DNA of 64,000 nt from Vibrio sp. CB1-14. Lineage in GTDB: Bacteria; Pseudomonadota; Gammaproteobacteria; Enterobacterales; Vibrionaceae. Below the pieces are notes generated by a model. That model saw nothing but the letters and a program-made list of their open reading frames with translations, was not told the origin of the DNA and ran no database searches. The position numbers and the translations under genes are program-made. Of the stretch, positions 46,845-55,480 are shown piece after piece (position 1 is the stretch's first letter; every line of letters starts with the position of its first letter). The stretch covers positions 1,116,001-1,180,000 of the forward strand of contig NZ_CP115920.1 in NCBI RefSeq assembly GCF_040412085.2, given 5' to 3'.

Positions 46845-46869
46845 AAAAGAGGAGAGGTTAACCCTCTCC
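46845..46869 (-). terminator. intrinsic terminator/attenuator after the iron-type binding protein gene
   Basis: The stem GGAGAGG/CCTCTCC (46851-46869) is followed on the minus strand by TCTTTT. It sits between the binding-protein stop and the permease start, as in the other two ABC operons of this window. Confidence 0.6.
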
Positions 46870-46879
46870 TTGAGGTGGG

Positions 46880-47842
46880 TTAGCGAAACATCGCGCTAAA
46901 CTTCTTAGTGACGTTTGCTTGATTTTCAAACATCCAATTCCAGTCATAATCCAGTTGCTTAATCTCAGCGTAGTCTGGGCGAGATGGATCCGCTTTTACA
47001 TCACTACGACCAGGTAGCAGCAAGTTCTTAGCAACAATGTTCTGTGCACGTTCAGTCAGCAGGTAGTTAACAAATACCTCTGCTTGTGGTTTATTTTCGC
47101 TAGATTCAAGCACCATGACTGGTCTTGGTGCGATTACAGTGCCCTCAGCCGGGTAGATAACCTGGATTGGATTTCCTTTGGCCTTTTCGCCGTATCCCAT
47201 GTAATCGACGCCAGCCAGTACGACACTTTTCGAGCCATTAACCACTTGGTTCAGTGCCGGACGGTTTGCACCATTAACATCGATATCGTTTTCTTGCCAT
47301 GCATTGAATAGTGTCCATGCTTTGTCCGCATCATTAGCTATGACACCAGAGATAAAATCCAAAGCAGAGCCTGATTCAGTTGGGTCAGGAATAACGACTT
47401 GTCCTGCCCAGTTGTCTTCAGTGTAAGTTGTGAGTGATGCTGGGGCATCTTTCACCAGACGGGTATTGTAGGTAATCCCTAAAGCCGAGCCTGAATACGC
47501 GAACAGCTGATTGTTACCATTCCATCCATCATGCAGTTTATCTGCGTTTTCTGGAGTAAAGGTATGTAAAAGCCCTTCGCTCTGAAGACCCATTGCCGCT
47601 GGCCAAGAGGCTAAAATAACCACATCTGCGACCGGGCGAGCTTCTTCCGCTTTTAATCGTCCCAAGATTCGTCCAGTCGTTGCTTGGTAGACTTGAACTT
47701 TGTTGCCCGAGACTTTTTCAAAGTCTTTTATTAGCTGGTTTGCTAGTCCTTTAGGGCCTGCGGTATAGAGCGTGAGATCTGCAGCGGCAACCGCGCCCGA
47801 CACAAGTCCAAGGGCGAGAGCTAGTACGGATAGGTTTTTCAT
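46880..47842 (-). CDS. Fe3+-type ABC transporter substrate-binding protein
   Basis: The protein has 320 residues from the third of three consecutive ATGs (47842), the one best spaced from AAGG. A signal peptide (SVLALALGLVSGAVAAA) is followed by LTLYTAGPKGLANQLIKDFE, the FbpA/thiamine-type SBP fold, then VQVYQATTGRILGRLKAEEA and GVDYMGYGEKAKGNPIQVIYPAEG. The tandem Tyr-Tyr iron pair of FbpA is not present in the same form (VDYMGY here), so the ligand could be ferric iron or another small anion complex. Confidence 0.8.
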   Translation of the reverse strand: MKNLSVLALALGLVSGAVAAADLTLYTAGPKGLANQLIKDFEKVSGNKVQVYQATTGRILGRLKAEEARPVADVVILASWPAAMGLQSEGLLHTFTPENADKLHDGWNGNNQLFAYSGSALGITYNTRLVKDAPASLTTYTEDNWAGQVVIPDPTESGSALDFISGVIANDADKAWTLFNAWQENDIDVNGANRPALNQVVNGSKSVVLAGVDYMGYGEKAKGNPIQVIYPAEGTVIAPRPVMVLESSENKPQAEVFVNYLLTERAQNIVAKNLLLPGRSDVKADPSRPDYAEIKQLDYDWNWMFENQANVTKKFSAMFR

Positions 47843-47852
47843 CATCATTTCC

Positions 47853-48827
47853 TTATAAGTGAATTCTTTGAATATCTTCAGGGGCGCAATAAAGAGATAT
47901 TACTTCTCCAGGGGTCGGTCGCTGTGATGCGAAGAAGTGCCACTTCTCTCCTGCAACATTGGCCTCAACGAGATAGTGCTGCCCTTGGAATCGAGCGTTG
48001 ATAATCGAACCTTCAAACTGCAAATCATTGTCATTGGCAGCAGCATGAGGTTTCAGCTTTTCCATGCGGATAAAGGCATGGCCTTGAGGGCTAGGAAGAC
48101 GATTGCTCTTCCCTATAAACTGAGCGACAAATTCTGACTTAGGATGGTGATAAATCGCCTCCGGTGAGTCGAACTGTTCAACTTGACCAGCATTCATGAT
48201 GACCACTTTATCTGCCATAGACATAGCCTCTGCCTGGTCGTGTGTGACATAGACAGCGGTCAATTGGTTATCTTTGAGGATTTGTAGCAATAGGTGCTGA
48301 ATCTGATCTTTAAGAACTGCATCAAGCGCTGAAAGTGGTTCATCAAGCAGAATCAGTTGTGGTTTGGTAACTATGGCTCTCGCGATAGAAACGCGCTGTT
48401 GCTGACCGCCAGAGAGCTGGCTTGGAAATCGTTTAGCGAACGAGGCTAACTGAACTTGTGCCAGTGCATCGTTTACTCGCTTATCCAGATCTTTGGTGTC
48501 TTTTCGTGCACGTAGGCCAAATGCAATATTCTCATAGACAGTAAGGTGTGGCCAAAGCGCGAAGTCTTGAAACACCATTCCAAGCTTTCGATCTTGAATA
48601 GCGATAGATTCATTCAACTCACCGTCGAAAACACTACGCTCATTGATTTTAATTTGTCCTGAAGAAGGGTGCTCTAATCCTGCTATGGATCGGAGTAATG
48701 TCGTTTTTCCGCATCCAGACGGCCCAACGAGTGCGGCCAATTCACCTTGATTTAAAGATAGATTGATGTCGCGAAGCGCACTAACGTCACCGAAGCTTTT
48801 ATTGAGGTTTTTAATCGAAAGGCTCAT
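47853..48827 (-). CDS. Fe3+-type ABC transporter ATP-binding protein (FbpC/PotA family)
   Basis: The 324-residue ATPase has Walker A GPSGCGKTT, Q-loop GMVFQDFALWPHLTVYENIAFG, signature LSGGQQQRVSIARAI, Walker B LILLDEPLSALD and switch THD, plus a C-terminal TOBE-like domain (residues ~235-324). It is first in the operon, 10 bp before the binding-protein gene. A weak Fur-like sequence lies 23 bp upstream of the start codon. Confidence 0.88.
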   Translation of the reverse strand: MSLSIKNLNKSFGDVSALRDINLSLNQGELAALVGPSGCGKTTLLRSIAGLEHPSSGQIKINERSVFDGELNESIAIQDRKLGMVFQDFALWPHLTVYENIAFGLRARKDTKDLDKRVNDALAQVQLASFAKRFPSQLSGGQQQRVSIARAIVTKPQLILLDEPLSALDAVLKDQIQHLLLQILKDNQLTAVYVTHDQAEAMSMADKVVIMNAGQVEQFDSPEAIYHHPKSEFVAQFIGKSNRLPSPQGHAFIRMEKLKPHAAANDNDLQFEGSIINARFQGQHYLVEANVAGEKWHFFASQRPTPGEVISLYCAPEDIQRIHL

Positions 48828-49255
48828 GCCATGTCACCATAATTCCGTTTGATGACAATCATTCATGAGTTTTATTAATTAATGACTCAAATTACGTGAA
48901 GCTTTTGTTTCGTTTCAGTCCCTATCTCAATGAACTTGCGTACTAGAGCGTGAGTTATGGGGTTGATGTGCCTAATTTTTAAGAGAAAAGTCATATTCCT
49001 TTAATCATTGTTGGCACACCATATTCTATCCGTCAGTATTGGGGGGCTGGCTTGTTCAAGGTATGCTCCCTCTCTGGTCTTGCGTGTAGATCCGAATCTT
49101 GTGAGTAAAAATCGAGCACTCATGCTCACACCCAGTTGTATTTACTGTATTGTAAGTCAATATATTGGATACTATACCGAAGTGACTCAACATAACCCTG
49201 CATCTTGAAGTCACTTTGGTGTATGACAATAGTGCATTATTGAAGGAAGTATGTA
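48828..49255. other. divergent region between the iron-type ABC operon and the LacI gene
   Basis: 428 bp without a supported gene. A weak Fur-like site lies at 48850-48868; AT-rich promoter-like sequence fills the rest. A direct repeat GAAGTnACT occurs near 49180 and 49208. Confidence 0.5.
48850..48868. promoter_or_regulatory. weak Fur-like site
   Basis: TGATGACAATCATTCATGA matches about 9 of 14 positions of the 7-1-7 Fur consensus, directly upstream of the ATPase gene. The position is right for iron repression but the match is weak. Confidence 0.35.
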
Positions 49256-50221
49256 ATGAGTAAAAAGATGACAATGGCTGCGATTTCAAGACAGCTTGGA
49301 ATTTCAACAATGACTGTGTCACGTTACTTTAATGGCGGTTATGTTTCGGCTGAGAACCGCCTTAAAATTGAAGCTATCGTCAAAGATAGTCATTACACAC
49401 CTAATATATTTGCTCGCTCTATTCGTAGCCAATCCAATATTATTGGTTTCGTCGCGCCTCGTATCGAGTCATATACGACGAGTTTAGTGATTAAAGGGGC
49501 GCTGGCTGCTGCCAACGAATCACAAGTACGAATGCTGTTTCATTCCACAGGGTTTAATCATGAGTCAGAATGCCAAGCTGTGAGAGAGTTTAACGGCTTA
49601 AATGCACTTGGCACGATTATTATCGCTTCAAAACACAGTGTTGAAGAGACTTTTTATCGAACCTTAGATAATGTGTTATTTATTGGCAAAAACTCTCCCC
49701 ATCATTGTTGTTTATATTACCCCGATCACGCTGCTATTAAAGCACTCGTCTCCCAAACCATTACTCAACTAAAACAGCAGCAAGCACCGCTGGTAGCCGT
49801 AAATTATATTTACGATGAGCGTATGCTTTCTAGCCGAACTAAGTTGATGCAAACCACCATTACCGATACCGTACCCGAGTTAAATTTTTCACTGCAAGCC
49901 TTAGCCAACTCTGAGGAAAAAACCGACTACCAGGCAGTTCAATTACAGCCCAATCATGTCTACTTTTGCGCCACCGATAATATTGCCATTCGTTTATATC
50001 GTCGCGCCAAAGAACAGCAACTCAAGATTGGTCATAACGTATGGATTGTAGGCATGGGCGACTATGATTACAGCGATCTGTTAGTCCCGAGTCTGACTAC
50101 TGTGGCTTTTAACTACTATCAAGTGGGCTATCAAGCTGTCAAAAAATTGATAAAGCGCGATTTCAGTTCCGTCGAAGGCACATTTGACCTAAAAATGAGA
50201 GAAAGCTCACAGTTCTCTTGA
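49256..50221 (+). CDS. LacI family transcriptional regulator of the glucoside cassette
   Basis: The 321-residue regulator has an N-terminal helix-turn-helix and hinge (MAAISRQLGISTMTVSRYFN, then YTPNIFARSIRSQSNIIGFV) and a periplasmic-binding-like effector domain. It precedes a glucosidase and a PTS transporter on the same strand, so the inducer is probably a glucoside or its phosphate. A perfect 20-bp palindrome with a central CG, as expected for a LacI-type operator, lies downstream before the glucosidase. GGAAG precedes the ATG. Confidence 0.88.
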   Translation: MSKKMTMAAISRQLGISTMTVSRYFNGGYVSAENRLKIEAIVKDSHYTPNIFARSIRSQSNIIGFVAPRIESYTTSLVIKGALAAANESQVRMLFHSTGFNHESECQAVREFNGLNALGTIIIASKHSVEETFYRTLDNVLFIGKNSPHHCCLYYPDHAAIKALVSQTITQLKQQQAPLVAVNYIYDERMLSSRTKLMQTTITDTVPELNFSLQALANSEEKTDYQAVQLQPNHVYFCATDNIAIRLYRRAKEQQLKIGHNVWIVGMGDYDYSDLLVPSLTTVAFNYYQVGYQAVKKLIKRDFSSVEGTFDLKMRESSQFS

Positions 50222-50288
50222 GGTTATGAGGGCTACCTCACAGTTTGTCTGAAATTATATTGAGTCTAAACGCAATCCATTTAACCTC

Positions 50289-50308
50289 ATGTGTTATCGA
50301 TAACACAT
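50289..50308. promoter_or_regulatory. perfect 20-bp palindrome, LacI-type operator candidate
   Basis: ATGTGTTATCGATAACACAT is fully self-complementary with the central CpG typical of LacI/GalR operators. It is 25 bp upstream of the glucosidase ATG and 68 bp after the regulator gene. Confidence 0.7.
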
Positions 50309-50332
50309 AGCATAACACAAAGCATAACATTG

Positions 50333-52066
50333 ATGATTTGCGCCAATAACAGACATTCAAGCCCACTCGAGTGGTGGAAAAAAGCGACCGCCTACCAAAT
50401 TTATCCCCGTAGCTTTTATGATACGAACCAAGACGGTATTGGTGATATCAATGGAATCATTACTAAGCTGGATTACCTAGCTGATTTGGGCATTGATTTA
50501 ATATGGATTTGCCCATTCTATGCATCACCGAATGATGATAACGGTTACGATATTAGCGACTACCAAGCGATTCATCCTGACTTTGGAACCCTGGAGGATG
50601 TGGATACACTGATCGCTGCTGCTCATACGCGTGGCATTCGCATCATTATGGATTTGGTGATCAACCATACTAGTGATGAACATCCATGGTTCATCGAATC
50701 TCGAGATAACAAAAATAGCCCTAAGCGTGATTGGTATATTTGGCGTGATGGTTGTGAGCCTACCGATGAAAAACTGACTTGCGATCCAAACAACTGGGAA
50801 AGTATCTTTCATGGCAGTGTATGGGAATATGATAAAAAAACGGCGCAGTACTACTTGCACCTATTTTCCAAAAAACAACCGGATCTGAATTGGGAAAACC
50901 CTGAAGTTAAGCAAGCACTATTTAAAATGATTCATTGGTGGTTGGAGCGCGGTATTGATGGTTTCCGTGTTGATGCAATTAGCCATATTCAGAAACAACC
51001 AGATTTACCGTCTTTACCCAATCCAAAGGGTGAAAAGTATGTCTCCTCGTTTGATTATCATATGAATGTGGCAGGTATTGAAAAGCATCTGCATGAGTTA
51101 AAACTGCAGGCGTTTGATCCCTTTGGCATTGTGACAGTTGGTGAGGCCAATGGGGTTACTGCCGATAACGCATTACCGTGGGTTGCCGAAGCGACCGAGC
51201 AGGATCAAGGTGGCGTTTTCAACATGATTTTTCAGTTTGAACACATGAAGCTATGGTCGGAAGAACAAAGCAACGAGCGTTTAGATTTGGTGGAGTTCAA
51301 ACGCATTTTATCGCGTTGGCAAGATGCATTAGAAGGTAAAGGTTGGAATGCGCTTTATTTAGAAAACCATGATCAAGCACGTAGTATTGATACTTTTGCC
51401 GACCCTAATTCTAGGTATGCCAGTGCTACCGCATTAGCGAGTTGTTATTTCTTGATGAAAGGGACTCCGTTTATTTATCAGGGCCAAGAGATTGGTATGG
51501 TAAATCATCAGTTTACGTCTCTTGACGAATTTAATGATGTGTCTGCTAGAAATTTAATTCAAAAACTATCTCAACAAGGTCAAAGTGACGCAGACATCTT
51601 AGCTTTGTTAAATCAGGTATCTCGCGACCACAGTCGCTTGCCAATGCAATGGAATGACCAGAATTTTGGCGGTTTTTCTGAGGTGCAACCTTGGTTCTGG
51701 GTCAATCAACAGCACGCAGATATCAATGTTGAGCAACAACAGAAAGATCCAAATTCGATTTTGAGTTTCTATAAGAAACTGATCGCTCTGCGTAAGTCAA
51801 ATGTAAGTTTAGTGGTTGGCCGCTATCAATTGCTGCTAGCTAGCGATCCCAATATCTATGCTTATCAACGTGTTGGTCAAGATATGACATGGACCATTAT
51901 TACCAATTTAAGTCCACAAGAGAGCATCGTTGATATCGACTGCACGCAATTAGGCGAATTAGTGCTTGATAATCAGAATATCAAAAACGAACACGTTCGC
52001 TCTGATTTTATAGCGACGCAAATTGTCCCGGCTTATGCAGCGTATATATTTGCAAGAAAACACTAA
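50333..52066 (+). CDS. GH13 alpha-glucosidase (oligo-glucosidase family)
   Basis: The protein has 577 residues from the ATG at 50333; an upstream in-frame GTG lies inside the operator palindrome and is unlikely. Signatures are WWKKATAYQIYPRSFYDTNQ, DLVINHTSDEHPWF, the nucleophile Asp in GIDGFRVDAISHI, the acid Glu in VTVGEANG and LENHDQAR. The residue after the nucleophile is Ala, which in this family goes with alpha-1,4 or related glucosides; alpha-1,6-specific enzymes usually have Val. It is cytoplasmic and probably acts on sugars or sugar phosphates brought in by the PTS gene that follows. Confidence 0.85.
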   Translation: MICANNRHSSPLEWWKKATAYQIYPRSFYDTNQDGIGDINGIITKLDYLADLGIDLIWICPFYASPNDDNGYDISDYQAIHPDFGTLEDVDTLIAAAHTRGIRIIMDLVINHTSDEHPWFIESRDNKNSPKRDWYIWRDGCEPTDEKLTCDPNNWESIFHGSVWEYDKKTAQYYLHLFSKKQPDLNWENPEVKQALFKMIHWWLERGIDGFRVDAISHIQKQPDLPSLPNPKGEKYVSSFDYHMNVAGIEKHLHELKLQAFDPFGIVTVGEANGVTADNALPWVAEATEQDQGGVFNMIFQFEHMKLWSEEQSNERLDLVEFKRILSRWQDALEGKGWNALYLENHDQARSIDTFADPNSRYASATALASCYFLMKGTPFIYQGQEIGMVNHQFTSLDEFNDVSARNLIQKLSQQGQSDADILALLNQVSRDHSRLPMQWNDQNFGGFSEVQPWFWVNQQHADINVEQQQKDPNSILSFYKKLIALRKSNVSLVVGRYQLLLASDPNIYAYQRVGQDMTWTIITNLSPQESIVDIDCTQLGELVLDNQNIKNEHVRSDFIATQIVPAYAAYIFARKH

Positions 52067-52125
52067 TTTATATTTATCGCAGGGCATTTATAAAGCTACC
52101 CTGTATTTAAAACAAGGAATCATTT

Positions 52126-53754
52126 ATGAGTAAGTTACTGTCGTTTGATTTTTGGCAACGATTTGGGAAATCCCTTATCGTTGTTATCGCGGTGATGCCA
52201 GCCGCGGGTATCATGATATCACTCGGTAAAGTTGTCGCAATGTATGCCGGTGGTATTGGCGCTATTGAAACACTAGGCGCTATTATGGAAAACATAGGTT
52301 GGGGGGTTATAGTTAACCTTCACCTATTATTTGCTGTCGCTATCGGTGGTTCATGGGCTAAAGAAAGAGCAGGAGGCGCATTTGCTGCTCTGATTGCCTT
52401 CATCTTAATCAACCGCATCACCGGGGTTATATTGGGCGTGGACAACGCTATGCTCAGTGATCCAGAGGCGGTTGTGATGAGCCTATTTGGTTCTGAGTTA
52501 CCTGTCTCTCAATTCTTCACTAATATTTTGGGTGCTCCTGCTCTAAATATGGGTGTGTTTATCGGTATTATGTCTGGTTATTTAGGTGCCAACTTATTTA
52601 ACCGCTATCATGACTTCTCTCGCTTACCTCAAGCATTAGCATTTTTCAACGGTAAGCGTTTTGTACCTTTTGTAGTTATTTTCTATTCGATGATTATTGC
52701 GTTTGCTTTATCAATCGTATGGCCTTTAATTCAAGGTGCACTTAATGATTTTGGTCAATGGATTGCAACCTCTAAAGACACAGCACCGATCACTGCTCCT
52801 TTCCTATATGGTACGTTAGAGCGTTTATTACTGCCATTTGGCTTACACCACACTTTAACTATTCCGATGAATTACACTGAGTTGGGTGGTACTTATGAGC
52901 TTTTGACTGGTACGAATGCGGGCTCTAGTGTTTATGGTCAAGATCCATTATGGCTTGCTTGGGTTAGCGATCTAAATAATCTTAAATTAAGCGATCCGAC
53001 AGCTTACCAACATCTACTAGATACAGTACATCCTGCACGTTTTAAGGCAGGTCAAGTTATTATCGCAGCGTCTTCATTGATTGGTATTGGGCTTGCCATG
53101 TATCACTGTGTTGATGGTGACAAGCGCGCACAATACAAGCCAATGTTTTTATCTGCGTGTCTTGCAGTGTTATTAACAGGTGTAACAGAGCCTATTGAAT
53201 TCATGTTTATGTTTATTGCTCCTGTTTTGTATGTTGCGCATGCGGTGTTAACAGGGGTTGCATTTGCGTTGGTCGATGTTATGGACCTACGTGTACATGC
53301 CTTTGGCTTGATAGAATTAGTCACTCGTATACCTATGATGGCTTCAGCGGGCATCGGTGGTGATTTGGTTCGCTTCGCATTAGTCTCTATTGTTTTCTTT
53401 GGTGTTAACTATGGATTATTCCGTGTGCTTATTGTCAAATTTAAATTGCCAACACCGGGACGCATGGGTAACTACCTCGATGACAGTTCGGAATCCATGT
53501 CAGAAGATGAGAAGATGGAAACTATTATTAAGAATTTAGGTGGCCGTACCAATATTGCTGAAATTGATGCTTGTATGACACGCTTGCGCGTTACAGTTAA
53601 TGATCCGCAGTTGGTTGCCGAATATGAGTTATGGAAGCCAACAGGAGCACTTGGCGCTGTGATTAAAGAGCAAGGAGTACAAGTTATTTATGGTCCTGGA
53701 GTGGATGTCATTAAATCTAGATTAGTTGCGAAGTTTTCAGCACAACCAGCGTAA
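52126..53754 (+). CDS. PTS EIICB transporter, glucose/alpha-glucoside (MalX/AglA-like) family
   Basis: The 542-residue protein has an N-terminal EIIC membrane domain (residues ~1-440; MPAAGIMISLGKV, ERLLLPFGLHHTLTIPMNY, GVTEPIEFMFMFIAPVLYV) and a C-terminal EIIB domain with the phosphorylated cysteine in IDACMTRLRVTV (~485). No EIIA domain is present, so phosphate probably comes from the general glucose EIIA. It lies 59 bp after the glucosidase gene and is followed by a terminator. Confidence 0.88.
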   Translation: MSKLLSFDFWQRFGKSLIVVIAVMPAAGIMISLGKVVAMYAGGIGAIETLGAIMENIGWGVIVNLHLLFAVAIGGSWAKERAGGAFAALIAFILINRITGVILGVDNAMLSDPEAVVMSLFGSELPVSQFFTNILGAPALNMGVFIGIMSGYLGANLFNRYHDFSRLPQALAFFNGKRFVPFVVIFYSMIIAFALSIVWPLIQGALNDFGQWIATSKDTAPITAPFLYGTLERLLLPFGLHHTLTIPMNYTELGGTYELLTGTNAGSSVYGQDPLWLAWVSDLNNLKLSDPTAYQHLLDTVHPARFKAGQVIIAASSLIGIGLAMYHCVDGDKRAQYKPMFLSACLAVLLTGVTEPIEFMFMFIAPVLYVAHAVLTGVAFALVDVMDLRVHAFGLIELVTRIPMMASAGIGGDLVRFALVSIVFFGVNYGLFRVLIVKFKLPTPGRMGNYLDDSSESMSEDEKMETIIKNLGGRTNIAEIDACMTRLRVTVNDPQLVAEYELWKPTGALGAVIKEQGVQVIYGPGVDVIKSRLVAKFSAQPA

Positions 53755-53786
53755 TTATTTCTCTATTTAGATAGAGTAACATCGAA

Positions 53787-53809
53787 AAACGCAGCCTTGC
53801 GCTGCGTTT
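53787..53809 (+). terminator. hairpin after the PTS gene
   Basis: The stem AAACGCAGC/GCTGCGTTT with a CTTGC loop lies 32 bp after the PTS stop codon. The T-run is short. Confidence 0.55.
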
Positions 53810-53839
53810 AACTCACGACAATCAATAAGTGAATAATAA

Positions 53840-54646
53840 ATGAAGTTAATGACGTTAAATACCCATAGTTGGCAAGAAGAGAAACAGCTAGAAAAGTTGG
53901 ATGTGGTAGCGCAAGCCATAATCGAGCAAGGGTGCGATGTCGTTGCATTACAGGAAGTGAATCAACATCAAGACAGCCCGGCTGTTGATGCCAATATATT
54001 AACGAATCACACTGTGTTCGCTGATAACTATGGTTATTTGTTACAGAAAAAGCTCATGGAATACGGTTGTCACTACCAACTTACATGGGATTTCGTTCAT
54101 CAAAGTTATGACGTATATCAAGAGGGACTGGCATTCTTGACGCGACTGCCGATTATCGAACATGAGGTCATTGACCTAAGTGATAATTATGATGTGAACT
54201 ACTGGAAACATAGGCGAGCAGTGCGTATTAAGGTTACTTCTCAACAAGGCGATTTCAATCTTTATAATTGTCATTGCGGCTGGTGGAATGACTCAGAGAA
54301 CTCATTTGAGGATCAGTTCAACCAAATAAGTGCGACATTATCAACGGAATTGAACTTTCTATTAGGCGATTTCAACAACCCAAGCCATATGCGTAATGAA
54401 GGTTATGATTATGTTTTACAGCGCGGTTTGATAGATTGTTATGAAATAGCAGAAATAAAAGATACTGGAACCACTGTAATTAAAAATATTGATGGTTGGG
54501 AACAAAATATCCAAGCGCTTCGGATTGATCTGGTTTTTAGTAATCAACCAGTGGTGGTAAGGCAGCATCAGGTGATTTTTAATAATGACTTTTATCCGGT
54601 TGTATCGGATCACTTTGGGGTTCTGGTGGAAGTAGACATTACTTAA
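53840..54646 (+). CDS. endonuclease/exonuclease/phosphatase family protein
   Basis: The 268-residue protein has the EEP fold signatures: MTLNTHSWQ at the start, VVALQEVNQH with the metal-binding Glu, LYNCHCGWW, LLGDFNNPSH with the catalytic Asp/Asn, and SDHFGVLVEV with the terminal His. It has no signal peptide and could be a phosphodiesterase or sugar-phosphate phosphatase. Its place at the end of the glucoside cassette suggests a link to sugar metabolism, but the substrate is unknown. It is noticeably AT-rich like its neighbours. Confidence 0.8.
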   Translation: MKLMTLNTHSWQEEKQLEKLDVVAQAIIEQGCDVVALQEVNQHQDSPAVDANILTNHTVFADNYGYLLQKKLMEYGCHYQLTWDFVHQSYDVYQEGLAFLTRLPIIEHEVIDLSDNYDVNYWKHRRAVRIKVTSQQGDFNLYNCHCGWWNDSENSFEDQFNQISATLSTELNFLLGDFNNPSHMRNEGYDYVLQRGLIDCYEIAEIKDTGTTVIKNIDGWEQNIQALRIDLVFSNQPVVVRQHQVIFNNDFYPVVSDHFGVLVEVDIT

Positions 54647-54922
54647 TGTTTATTAACTTGTCGCATTCCGTTTGGTGATTGCTTTTTGCTCTTTATGATA
54701 AATAAAACTGACAAGCAGCCTTTGAACGCATCGAAAGTTATAATATATCTATTTTTCAATTGGTTATTTGAAATTGAGTTTACGGGGATAACTTTTACTT
54801 TGATACGAAGTGGTAGTTTTGAGGGCAAAATCCCTCCAAAACTATTCACAAGCACCTGATTTATCAACTAAAATTTTTTGTATCTTTGACGTGAAAATTG
54901 GCCGAAATTAGGTGTTAACTCT

Positions 54923-55390
54923 ATGAATAATAAAAAGAAACCATCAATCCTAGTAGTATGCATGGGCAACATTTGCCGCTCTCCTACTGGTGAAGCAGTT
55001 CTTCGTGCGCGCGCTGAGCAAAGTGGCGTAGCTGTGACAATAGATTCAGCAGGTACGATTGGGTATCACCAAGGAAATACGCCAGACCCAAGGTCTAGAC
55101 AAGCGGGGGAGGCGAGGGGCTACTCGTTTGCTGGTATTCGAGCACGGCAGGTCACGGATGATGACTTTGAAGCGTTTGATATGATTTTGGCGGCGGATAG
55201 AGATAACTTGGCGGATCTTAAACAGCTTTGCCCGGCGCATTTGCAATATAAGTTATCGCTGTTTCTGAGCTATGGTTCATCGAGTCATACTGAGATACCC
55301 GATCCCTATTATGGTGGTGACCAAGGGTTTGAACTGGTGTTGGATTTGATTGAGGACGCATCGGATAGCGTATTGGCGAAGTTTGCATAG
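54923..55390 (+). CDS. low molecular weight protein tyrosine phosphatase
   Basis: The 155-residue protein has the CX5R active site in VVCMGNICRSPTGEAVLRA at the N-terminus and the general acid Asp in IPDPYYGG near residue 125. It resembles Wzb/Etp-type phosphatases, but no polysaccharide or kinase gene is adjacent, so it may act on other phosphoproteins. It stands alone. Confidence 0.9.
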   Translation: MNNKKKPSILVVCMGNICRSPTGEAVLRARAEQSGVAVTIDSAGTIGYHQGNTPDPRSRQAGEARGYSFAGIRARQVTDDDFEAFDMILAADRDNLADLKQLCPAHLQYKLSLFLSYGSSSHTEIPDPYYGGDQGFELVLDLIEDASDSVLAKFA

Positions 55391-55480
55391 CGTTTGACGC
55401 GCCACGCATTACCAAGCGGGGAACTGACACCTTATTTGAGCTTGAGGTATCAGCTCCCCTGGTTGTACGTTAGCTAAGCT

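Noticed and set aside
50291..50332. GTG at 50291 as start of the GH13 glucosidase
   Set aside because: It lies inside the perfect operator palindrome and adds 14 residues not seen in the family N-terminus.
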